From the NCBI GenBank assembly GCA_947600015.1, contig CANQFX010000057.1, forward strand, positions 1 through 7,931: a DNA stretch of 7,931 nucleotides, in the 5' to 3' direction. The notes below the pieces were generated by a model. The model was not told the DNA's origin, did no database searches, and saw only the letters and a program-made list of their open reading frames with translations. Below are positions 1 to 4,776 of the stretch, one piece after another. The stretch is from an uncultured Bacilli bacterium (GTDB taxonomy: Bacteria > Bacillota_I > Bacilli_A > RF39 > UBA660). A program made the translations under genes and the position numbers. Each line of letters opens with the position of its first letter. Position 1 is the first letter of the stretch.

Positions 1-324
1 GTTAAGCGATATCCTCATGCAGCAAAGTCTGTTTATGTTGCAGGAGGATTGGATGCCACTGTGGCGAGTTACTCTAGTGGTTGGAATGTAGACTTTCAAT
101 TTCAAAATACGTATTCCTATCCGATCTATATTCGTGCTTATGCAAATGGTGGGACAGCAGTAGTAGAACTTTGGTCAAATCAAAATGCTATGGAAGGGAA
201 GACCTATCAAACAGAGTCAGTACAAATTGGAACACGCGGCTATACTACATATTTGCATACTTATCAAAATGGTGTTGAAATAAAAAAAGAAAAAATTGCG
301 ACTACTTGGTATACAAAAGATTAA
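1..324 (+). CDS. VanW family protein, C-terminal part (5' end outside window)
   Basis: The reading frame is open from base 1 and ends at TAA 322-324, so only the last 107 codons are present. The start RYPHAAKSVYVAGGLDATV matches the conserved VanW block (H-x-x-V-x-Y-V-x-x-G-x-DATV), followed by the usual D-F-x-F-x-N-x-x-x-x-P-I-Y-I segment near residues 35-50 of the fragment. The end, with Y-x-N-G-x-E-I-K-K-E, is like the normal C-terminus of the family. VanW proteins are mostly extracellular or membrane-anchored proteins of Gram-positive bacteria. They are named after a gene in some vancomycin resistance clusters, but most have no known role in resistance and their biochemical function is not established. 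The signal peptide, and any peptidoglycan-binding or G5 domains, would lie upstream of the window. A TTG at 49 is an internal Leu codon, not a start. Nothing here suggests a van cluster. Confidence 0.85.
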   Translation, partial: VKRYPHAAKSVYVAGGLDATVASYSSGWNVDFQFQNTYSYPIYIRAYANGGTAVVELWSNQNAMEGKTYQTESVQIGTRGYTTYLHTYQNGVEIKKEKIATTWYTKD

Positions 325-334
325 TGTACTAAAA

Positions 335-365
335 TTGTCATATCTTTTTTCTTCTCTCATATGAT
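335..365 (+). promoter_or_regulatory. Weak candidate promoter for spoVS
   Basis: TTGTCA (335-340) and TATGAT (360-365) lie 19 bases apart, longer than the ideal 17, in the short gap before spoVS. The gap also contains a 9-base direct repeat, TTAATGTAC, at 321-329 and 366-374. In Bacillus subtilis spoVS is transcribed by sigma-H. I could not find a convincing sigma-H promoter here. Confidence 0.25.
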
Positions 366-396
366 TTAATGTACAGAAAGAGAGGAATTTATATTT

Positions 397-657
397 ATGG
401 AAACACTTAAAGTAAGTAGTAAATCTAATCCAAATAGCGTTGCTGGAGCACTTGCGAATGTATTTCGTGAAAAGGGCAGTGTAGAGATTCAGGCAGTTGG
501 TGCTGGTGCTTTGAATCAAGCAATTAAAGCAGTTGCGATTGCGAGAGGATTTGTAGCACCTAGTGGAAAAAATTTAGTTTGTATTCCCGCTTTTCAAGAT
601 ATTGCGATTGATGGTGAAGAGCGGACAGCAATTAAATTAATTATTGAATCAAAATAA
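397..657 (+). CDS. spoVS: Stage V sporulation protein S
   Basis: The 86-residue product has the family's exact usual length and is nearly collinear with Bacillus subtilis SpoVS as I remember it. It carries the near-invariant blocks NPNSVAGALANVFRE, EIQAVGAGALNQAIKAVAIA, RGFVAPSG and IDGEERTAIKLI. SpoVS is a small Alba-like, probably nucleic-acid-binding protein. It is needed in B. subtilis for progress past stage V of sporulation (coat and cortex assembly) and influences septation. Its start ATG follows AGAGGA at 381-386 with a rather long 10-base spacer. It stands alone, with a hairpin terminator directly behind it. The family also occurs in some non-sporulating bacteria such as Thermus and Deinococcus, so it suggests but does not prove that the host makes spores. 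Confidence 0.97.
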   Translation: METLKVSSKSNPNSVAGALANVFREKGSVEIQAVGAGALNQAIKAVAIARGFVAPSGKNLVCIPAFQDIAIDGEERTAIKLIIESK

Positions 658-684
658 AGTGGACAAAAGTCTACTTTTTATTTT
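656..684 (+). terminator. Intrinsic terminator of spoVS
   Basis: AGTGGAC (658-664) pairs with GTCTACT (669-675) through a 4-base AAAA loop, with one G-T wobble. The A residues before and T residues after extend the stem. The run TTTT-A-TTTT follows to 684. The hairpin overlaps the last bases of the stop codon, so spoVS is most likely a single-gene transcript. Confidence 0.8.
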
Positions 685-700
685 ATCTTTTTTGTTTCTG

Positions 701-709
701 TGGTAAACT
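701..709 (+). promoter_or_regulatory. Candidate extended -10 promoter for the zinc-ribbon gene
   Basis: TGG followed by TAAACT (704-709) is an extended -10 type element without a recognisable -35. It sits 17 bases past the spoVS terminator and 25 bases before the ATG at 734, which is where a promoter for an independently transcribed gene would be expected. Confidence 0.3.
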
Positions 710-733
710 AAGAATAGAAAGGTAGGAGATATC

Positions 734-1165
734 ATGGATTATCAGGAAGAAGTGATTTACTGTAGAAAATGTGGTGCTCCAATGAAGAAAAGTCAACGTT
801 GTTGCATGAAATGTGGAGCCTTAAATTATGATCATCCAGAGAATCAATCGATGAAAAGTTATCAACCAAAAGAACAGAAACAAAAATTTACTTATGTTTC
901 TCCTAGTTCTTCTGTTTTTTCTTCTACACCTACCATAACATCTTCTAATACTTCTAGTTTTAATGTTTCTGCCCAGTCTAAGATGACCTCTTCGGAAAAG
1001 AAATATCGTATGAAACATGTAATATTAGGAATCCTTATTATCCTGATTGTTGTTGCTGTTATTTATTTTTTCTCTCCTTATTTAATTCAATTATGGAATC
1101 AAGTTTCCAAAATTTTTATGAAAATATTTTCTGATTTTAAAGAAACTGTTATCAATTCTAATTAA
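734..1165 (+). CDS. Zinc-ribbon protein with one transmembrane segment
   Basis: The 143-residue product starts after a good ribosome site, TAGGAGAT (723-730). Residues 10-28 form a compact zinc ribbon: C10-x-x-C13-G and C24-x-x-C27-G, with an extra C23. Residues 52-87 are a low-complexity linker very rich in Ser and Thr. Residues 95-113 are one strongly hydrophobic helix (ILGILIILIVVAVIYFF) preceded by a basic KKYRMKH stretch, so the zinc ribbon is expected on the cytoplasmic side. A roughly 30-residue, partly amphipathic tail follows. Many Bacillota encode such short zinc-ribbon/membrane proteins. Their functions are mostly unknown and I do not assign one. The gene ends at TAA 1163-1165, directly against the stop codon of the opposing glycosylase gene, with no hairpin between them. 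Confidence 0.8.
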   Translation: MDYQEEVIYCRKCGAPMKKSQRCCMKCGALNYDHPENQSMKSYQPKEQKQKFTYVSPSSSVFSSTPTITSSNTSSFNVSAQSKMTSSEKKYRMKHVILGILIILIVVAVIYFFSPYLIQLWNQVSKIFMKIFSDFKETVINSN

Positions 1166-1660
1166 TTACTCATCTGTATATTTCTTAATTTTTGCATATT
1201 CTTTTATTTGTATTTCTTCTATTCCTTTTTTACAATTTGCAGGAGAAGTGCTAGGAAGCAAGATTGCTTCTTTTTTTGTTGTGTTGTAGCAGTATTTTTG
1301 ATATAGCTCATAGGCTTTTTTGCCCGTAGTAAAAATGGCTTTAATTTTTGCTTTTTTAAAAATAGGAGAAAAATCATTTGGAATTGGATTTTTGATTGTT
1401 GTATCTTTAGAAGAAGAAATATCACAACTTTTTAATACGTCAAATAAAGCAATGGAATGCTTTTTTAAGAAAGCAATTTTTTCTTCTTTTGTTGCACCTA
1501 TTTTTTCTCCATATACTTGTTCTAATGTTTTCCAAAATCTATTTTTAGGATGTGCATAATAAAATCCTAATTCTCTTGATTTTACGGAAGGCATACTTCC
1601 AAGAATTAATACTTTGGAATTTTCATCATAAATTGCTTCAATTGTGTGAAAAACACGCAT
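1166..1660 (-). CDS. DNA-deoxyinosine/uracil glycosylase, UDG superfamily (family 6 type)
   Basis: The 164-residue product fits the length of the hypoxanthine-DNA glycosylase branch of the uracil-DNA glycosylase superfamily. These enzymes flip out and remove deaminated bases, mainly hypoxanthine from deaminated adenine, to start base excision repair. The diagnostic N-terminal block is present: LILGSMPS at residues 18-25, then S28 and the Y34-Y35-A-H-P-K-N40-R-F-W43 motif. N40 corresponds to the Asn that I recall as catalytic in the Methanosarcina enzyme. The second active-site loop appears near the C-terminus as LPSTSPAN, the usual L-P-S-[TS]-S-P-A. The ATG is supported by GGTGAT at 1669-1664 with a 3-base gap, the same arrangement seen at the Nudix-regulator gene of this window. 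It lies 57 bases behind the dehydrogenase gene but is separated from it by a terminator. An alternative label is Mug-like glycosylase. The exact base preference cannot be read from sequence. Confidence 0.88.
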   Translation of the reverse strand: MRVFHTIEAIYDENSKVLILGSMPSVKSRELGFYYAHPKNRFWKTLEQVYGEKIGATKEEKIAFLKKHSIALFDVLKSCDISSSKDTTIKNPIPNDFSPIFKKAKIKAIFTTGKKAYELYQKYCYNTTKKEAILLPSTSPANCKKGIEEIQIKEYAKIKKYTDE

Positions 1661-1675
1661 ACTATCACCATCATT

Positions 1676-1681
1676 ATTATA
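1676..1681 (-). promoter_or_regulatory. Candidate -10 box for the glycosylase gene
   Basis: The minus strand reads TATAAT here, 15 bases before the start codon and just behind the dehydrogenase terminator. No TTGACA-like -35 lies at the right distance, because that place is occupied by the terminator stem. If used, the leader would be only about nine bases. The alternative is read-through from the dehydrogenase gene. Confidence 0.3.
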
Positions 1682-1690
1682 GTCCTTTTT

Positions 1691-1719
1691 TTTATAAAAA
1701 AATCCCTTTTAGGGGATTT
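1691..1719 (-). terminator. Intrinsic terminator of the dehydrogenase gene
   Basis: On the minus strand AAATCCC (1719-1713) pairs perfectly with GGGATTT (1706-1700) around a six-base loop, followed by a T-rich run. The stem begins inside the TAA stop codon (1720-1718). The stem/loop/T-tract order fits the minus strand best. Confidence 0.78.
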
Positions 1720-2608
1720 ATGCTTCTTTATTTGCATCGCTTGATATTTCTTCAATGGTTTTTTGATTTTCTTGTAGTAGAGCACTACTAGTCCAAGTAG
1801 AAGTAAGACCAAAGTCAATATAAATTAATTGACCAGACATATAAGAACAAATATCACTTCCAATAACGACTAATGGATAACCCATATCTTTTGGTTCTGC
1901 TGCGTAGCCATTCCAACTTTTTAAGAAGATATTAGAAATCATTTCTTCTCCTTCTTTGATATCTCCAGTTGGACTTGTTGATTTGTTAAAATCTTCTGTC
2001 AAACCTGTAGTAGTATCTCCTGGATTGATTGCATTTAAACGAATTCGCTTATTAATAAATTCTGGTGCCATACATTTATAAGTAACATAAGATTCTAGAC
2101 ATTGTTTCGCAAAAACATAAGCACTTTGAATTAGGTCAGGATGTTCATCATACCATTTCATCGCATCTTCCCAAGTAGGAAGGTTGATTAATTCTACTGC
2201 TTTACTATAAACTTGTTGCCATCCAAATCCTCCTACTGAGGATATATAGGTTATAGAACCATGATTACTGATACGATCTAATAATTGTTCCGTCATGTAC
2301 TTTTGACCATAGAAATTTACTTTTTGTACTAATTTTTCTTTTCCAGGAAAATAAGCAATTCCATGGCATAAGAATAAGGCATCGATCTTTTCTGGTAATT
2401 CTGCTATTACTCGATCAATTTCTTCTTTTTTACTTAAGTCTGCTTGCCAAGATTTTGTTACTGGTAAACTAATCGGGTTGATATCAATGGCATAAACATT
2501 TGCTCCTAATTCTAATAATAATTCTGTAGCAGATTTACTCATTCCAGAGGCAGCTCCTGTAATTACTACATTTTTTCCTTCATATCCAAATAGTTTTTTT
2601 AAATCCAT
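1718..2608 (-). CDS. Short-chain dehydrogenase/reductase, 3-alpha-hydroxysteroid or coniferyl-alcohol dehydrogenase-like
   Basis: The 296-residue Rossmann-fold oxidoreductase is expected to be cytosolic. Residues 14-24 (VVITGAASGMS) form the nucleotide-binding turn, with Ser24 where the third Gly of TGxxxGxG is usual. Acidic D42 at the end of the second strand (VYAIDI) predicts NAD(H) rather than NADP(H). L-C-H-G at 80-83 replaces NNAG. The catalytic set is N98, S124, Y164 and K168 (YVFAK). About 40 residues separate S124 from Y164, far more than in classical SDRs. That long insert, together with ADLS at 56-59 and RLNAINPGDT, is a feature I remember from Comamonas 3-alpha-hydroxysteroid dehydrogenase and its relatives. 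The length is somewhat above 260 because of this insert and a C-terminal tail. The substrate is unknown: a steroid, a bile acid or an aromatic alcohol are all possible. The ATG follows AAGGG at 2620-2616. It is a single-gene unit with its own terminator. Confidence 0.85.
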   Translation of the reverse strand: MDLKKLFGYEGKNVVITGAASGMSKSATELLLELGANVYAIDINPISLPVTKSWQADLSKKEEIDRVIAELPEKIDALFLCHGIAYFPGKEKLVQKVNFYGQKYMTEQLLDRISNHGSITYISSVGGFGWQQVYSKAVELINLPTWEDAMKWYDEHPDLIQSAYVFAKQCLESYVTYKCMAPEFINKRIRLNAINPGDTTTGLTEDFNKSTSPTGDIKEGEEMISNIFLKSWNGYAAEPKDMGYPLVVIGSDICSYMSGQLIYIDFGLTSTWTSSALLQENQKTIEEISSDANKEA

Positions 2609-2634
2609 TTTCTTTCCCTTTCCTTTCTATTTTT

Positions 2635-2643
2635 ACTATACCA
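2635..2643 (-). promoter_or_regulatory. Extended -10 promoter of the dehydrogenase gene
   Basis: The minus strand reads TGG then TATAGT (2640-2635), an extended -10 element. It lies 26 bases before the ATG and just outside the purine-rich ribosome site. The expected -35 place (about 2663-2658) reads GGAAAG, so recognition would rest on the extended -10. Confidence 0.5.
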
Positions 2644-2748
2644 CAAAAATATTTTTTCTTTCCTTTTTTTGTTCTTAATTTTCTTTTTGTTTACATATTT
2701 TTATTTTAGTATGGATGAGACTATATTTCTAGTTTGCTATAAAAGTTT

Positions 2749-2765
2749 AAAAAATATTATTTTTT
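2749..2765 (+). promoter_or_regulatory. UP-element-like A/T tract
   Basis: AAAAAAT-ATT-ATTTTTT is a perfect inverted repeat of A and T tracts ending one base before the TTGACA of the nrtR-like promoter. Position and composition match UP elements, which bind the RNA polymerase alpha C-terminal domains. This implies a promoter of high basal strength that would need repression. Confidence 0.45.
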
Positions 2766-2766
2766 C

Positions 2767-2796
2767 TTGACAAGTGTAATATAATACACATATAAT
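2767..2796 (+). promoter_or_regulatory. Sigma-A promoter of the Nudix-type regulator gene
   Basis: A perfect TTGACA (2767-2772) and a perfect TATAAT (2791-2796) are 18 bases apart. The start of transcription would be near 2803, giving a leader of about a dozen bases before the ATG at 2816. The whole spacer is filled by the 18-base palindrome at 2773-2790. This is the best-matching promoter in the window. Confidence 0.85.
2773..2790. promoter_or_regulatory. Operator 1, probable binding site of the Nudix-type regulator
   Basis: AGTGTAATATAATACACA has inverted arms AGTGTA and TACACA and lies exactly between the -35 and -10 boxes. A protein bound here would exclude RNA polymerase, so negative autoregulation is the natural reading. 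It agrees with the palindrome at 3514-3531 in 15 of 18 positions, all differences being at the centre. I did not notice a third copy by eye. Confidence 0.75.
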
Positions 2797-2806
2797 AAAA
2801 TTGGTT

Positions 2807-2812
2807 GGTGAT
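2807..2812 (+). promoter_or_regulatory. Ribosome binding site fixing the start at 2816
   Basis: GGTGAT pairs with the very 3' end of 16S rRNA and is followed after three bases by ATG 2816. An in-frame TTG at 2801 lies before the predicted transcription start and has no ribosome site, so it cannot be the start. Confidence 0.7.
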
Positions 2813-2815
2813 GAT

Positions 2816-3490
2816 ATGGAAGTAAATAATCCAAGGTATCGTAATCAAGGAATTCATGTGATTAGTGCTATTTTTACTGTAGAAAAGGGAATTACTAAGG
2901 TATTAATTATTAAGAGAAAAAATCATCCTTTTCAAGGACAATGGGCATTAGTTAGCGGCGCATTATATAATGATGAAGAGGTACTCGTGGGTCTAAAGAG
3001 AGAAGTAAAAGAAAAAACTGGAATTGAACAGATTCATTTGGAATTTTTTGATGTATTTAGTCAAGTTGATCGATCTCCTGTGATGCGAATGGTAGGCCTT
3101 GCTTATTTAGGAATCGTAGATAAAGAGAAATATCAGCTATTAAAGGAAACGATGAAAACGATGGATGCGGATTGGGTACCCATTAATTCCGTTCCAGATT
3201 TGGCCTTTGATCATAACAAAGTATTAGAATGTGCGATTGCTATGTTGCGAAAGAGAATTCGTGAAACGGATTTGCTTCGTCATCTTTATCCTAAAGGATT
3301 TACCATGCCAGAAATACAAAAGGTGTATGAAAGTATTTTAGGTATTTCCTTTGATCGACGTAATTTTCGTAAAAAACTTTTGAATACTGGATTGGTTGAG
3401 GAAACTTCAAAAACAGAACGATTTCAAGGAAATAAGCCTGCTAAGATTTATGTATTTAAAGAAGGGAAAGAAGATAGAAATGTATTTTGA
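2816..3490 (+). CDS. NrtR-type transcriptional regulator (Nudix domain plus winged helix)
   Basis: The 224-residue product has two domains. Residues 12-140 are a Nudix fold with the box at 48-70 in exact 23-residue spacing: G48-x5-E54-x7-R62-E63-V-K-E66-K67-x-G69-I70. The second Glu of the usual REUXEE is Lys67, so hydrolysis is probably impaired. Residues 145-222 carry the winged-helix part typical of NrtR proteins: LLRHLYPKGFTMPEIQKVYE, then FDRRNFRKKLLNTGLVEE, then P-A-K-I-Y-V-F. NrtR regulators use a Nudix domain to sense a nucleotide-like ligand (ADP-ribose in characterised members) and usually repress NAD metabolism genes. Other branches control sugar use. Here the gene is preceded by a strong promoter with an embedded palindrome, which is repeated before the next gene. 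Family assignment is firm; the ligand is inferred only. It is the only gene here ending in TGA. Confidence 0.92.
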   Translation: MEVNNPRYRNQGIHVISAIFTVEKGITKVLIIKRKNHPFQGQWALVSGALYNDEEVLVGLKREVKEKTGIEQIHLEFFDVFSQVDRSPVMRMVGLAYLGIVDKEKYQLLKETMKTMDADWVPINSVPDLAFDHNKVLECAIAMLRKRIRETDLLRHLYPKGFTMPEIQKVYESILGISFDRRNFRKKLLNTGLVEETSKTERFQGNKPAKIYVFKEGKEDRNVF

Positions 3491-3514
3491 TACATTTTTC
3501 TAATCCAATATAAA
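3487..3514 (+). promoter_or_regulatory. Promoter of the P-loop/CYTH gene
   Basis: TTGATA (3487-3492, overlapping the regulator's stop codon) and TATAAA (3509-3514) are 16 bases apart, each matching consensus in five of six positions. The operator begins on the last base of the -10 box, so a bound repressor would cover the transcription start. This gene can therefore be transcribed separately from the regulator. Confidence 0.6.
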
Positions 3515-3531
3515 GTGTATATTAATACACA
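3514..3531. promoter_or_regulatory. Operator 2, same palindrome as at the regulator promoter
   Basis: AGTGTATATTAATACACA contains perfect six-base inverted arms, GTGTAT and ATACAC, around ATTA, flanked by A on both sides. It sits immediately downstream of the -10 box of the P-loop/CYTH gene. Near-identity with 2773-2790, in the two promoters of adjacent genes, is strong evidence for a shared regulator, most simply the one encoded between them. Confidence 0.75.
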
Positions 3532-3534
3532 TAG

Positions 3535-3546
3535 AAAGGAAGTGAT
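3535..3546 (+). promoter_or_regulatory. Orphan Shine-Dalgarno-like sequence in the P-loop/CYTH leader
   Basis: AAAGGAAGTGAT matches the ideal 16S-complementary sequence AAAGGAGGTGAT in 11 of 12 positions but lies about 50 bases before the true ATG. No ATG follows it closely. An in-frame ATT at 3554 or GTG at 3542 would give only an 8-12 codon Lys/Ile peptide ending at 3580. It may be a standby site, a leader-peptide site or chance. Confidence 0.35.
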
Positions 3547-3594
3547 TTTTCTCATTAAAGAAAAAATAAAAATAAAATAAAGGAGAGAAAAAAT

Positions 3595-4722
3595 ATGGGA
3601 AAATTAGTTAGTAAAATTGTTCTTACGGGAGGACCTTGTGCGGGAAAGACAACTGCATTATCTAGGATTGAACAAGAATTAAGTGATTTAGGATTTCGGG
3701 TGTTTATTATAGGTGAGAGTGCTACAGAGTTAATTAAGGGAGGAATTCGTCCTTTTGGTAAGAATGCATTTCATATGGTAGATTTTCAAAGATTCATTCT
3801 AAAGTATCAATATCAAAAAGAACAGTTGTACCAACAAGCGATTTCTTCTTTACCAGAAGAGGAGAAATGTATTATTGTTTGTGATCGAGGTTTAATGGAT
3901 AATAAAGCGTATATTCCAGATGCTACTTTTCATGAATTATGCCATGAGTTGGGAGTTGGTGAACTAAATATTTTAGATAGTTATGATATGGTTTTACATT
4001 TGGTAACTGCTGCGGATGGTTGCAGTGAATATTATACGTTGGCAAATAATGAGGCAAGAAGCGAATCGATAGATGAGGCAATTTGTTTAGATAAAAAAAC
4101 GCAACAGGCTTGGAGTGGACATAATCGTTTTGTCATTATTGATAATTCTAGCAATTTTGAAGATAAGATAAACCGAGTATTGGAAAATATTTATCAATTA
4201 GTACATCACCCTTATGCTTTGCGATATCAAAAAAAATATTTGATTCATTTGGACGAGGCATTTTTCCAATCTTTCCCAGCAGAAGAGATGATTCAAATTG
4301 ACATGGATCAAACCTATTTGGAATCGCCAGAAGAAAATATCGAAAAAAGACTTAGAAAAAGAACTTTAGGAGAGGAAGAAACGTTTTATTTAACGATTCA
4401 GAGAAAAGTAAATTATGGTTTGAATGAGATACTTACGGATAAAAGAATTACGAAAAGAGAGTATTATGAATTTATGGATTCTCCGAAAAAAGGTAATATT
4501 AAGAAAAAAAGGTATACTTTTATTTTTGAAAAGCAGTATTTTAAACTAGATGTGATAGAGGGTAAAAATTTTGCTTTATTAGAAGTGAATCCTACTGCTG
4601 AAAATAGTAAGATTGTACTTCCTAATTGGCTTTCTATTGAAAGAGAAGTAACAGGAGATGTTCATTTTCATAATAGTACATTAGCTTCTGAGAAAAATAA
4701 AGTTTATACTTTCCATCGATAG
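3595..4722 (+). CDS. P-loop NTPase (AAA_28, NadR/Ttd14-like) fused to a CYTH domain
   Basis: The 375-residue product has two domains. Residues 1-205 are a P-loop NTPase with Walker A G12-G-P-C-A-G-K18-T19-T20. The strand CIIVCDRGLMD carries D97-R-G in the Walker B place, and HNRFVIIDNSSNFEDKI at 176-192 is the usual end of this family. Residues 210-375 form a CYTH (triphosphate tunnel) domain: KKYLI, basic EKRLRKR, FYLTIQRK, FALLEVNPT, and IEREVTGDVHFHNSTLA near the end. The canonical ExExK entry motif reads R210-Y-Q212-K-K214, so both metal-binding Glu are missing and binding rather than triphosphatase action seems likely. The combination matches Drosophila TTD14, described as binding GTP and phosphatidic acid. 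The bacterial role is unknown. The ATG follows AAGGAGAG at 3580-3587. It carries the same operator as the Nudix regulator before it, hence is probably its target. Confidence 0.88.
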   Translation: MGKLVSKIVLTGGPCAGKTTALSRIEQELSDLGFRVFIIGESATELIKGGIRPFGKNAFHMVDFQRFILKYQYQKEQLYQQAISSLPEEEKCIIVCDRGLMDNKAYIPDATFHELCHELGVGELNILDSYDMVLHLVTAADGCSEYYTLANNEARSESIDEAICLDKKTQQAWSGHNRFVIIDNSSNFEDKINRVLENIYQLVHHPYALRYQKKYLIHLDEAFFQSFPAEEMIQIDMDQTYLESPEENIEKRLRKRTLGEEETFYLTIQRKVNYGLNEILTDKRITKREYYEFMDSPKKGNIKKKRYTFIFEKQYFKLDVIEGKNFALLEVNPTAENSKIVLPNWLSIEREVTGDVHFHNSTLASEKNKVYTFHR

Positions 4723-4744
4723 AGGTAGTATTTTGAAATTTTTA

Positions 4745-4753
4745 TGATATAAT
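4745..4753 (+). promoter_or_regulatory. Extended -10 promoter of the unknown 186-residue gene
   Basis: TGA followed by a perfect TATAAT (4748-4753) is an extended -10 element 24 bases before the ATG at 4777. TTGAAA at 4733 is only nine bases away and cannot be the partner -35. The gene is therefore probably transcribed apart from the P-loop/CYTH gene, although no terminator separates them. Confidence 0.6.
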
Positions 4754-4764
4754 ATTCTCACATT

Positions 4765-4772
4765 GAGGTGAG
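4765..4772 (+). promoter_or_regulatory. Ribosome binding site fixing the start at 4777
   Basis: GAGGTG at 4765-4770 is the ribosome site for ATG 4777, six bases on. The in-frame GTG at 4768 is part of this site and so cannot be the start. CTCAC at 4757-4761 can pair with GTGAG at 4768-4772 over a six-base loop, which could partly hide the site. Confidence 0.65.
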
Positions 4773-4776
4773 TATT

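Noticed and set aside
1..324. Vancomycin resistance gene
   Set aside because: VanW-family membership alone does not mean resistance, and no vanH, vanA, vanX, vanR or vanS neighbours are present.
217..519. Minus-strand open frame of 100 codons
   Set aside because: It covers the end of the VanW gene and half of spoVS on the opposite strand. Both are firmly identified, so this is a shadow.
2801..2815. TTG at 2801 as start of the Nudix-type regulator
   Set aside because: It lies before the transcription start predicted from the -10 at 2791-2796 and has no ribosome site. ATG 2816 has GGTGAT.
3488..3580. TGA read-through or recoding extending the Nudix regulator by about 30 residues
   Set aside because: The protein already ends just after the conserved I-Y-V-F of the winged helix, tryptophan is TGG throughout, and the extension would run across the operator and an A-rich leader.
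4768..4776. GTG at 4768 as start of the unknown gene
   Set aside because: The GTG is inside the GAGGTG ribosome site that serves ATG 4777.
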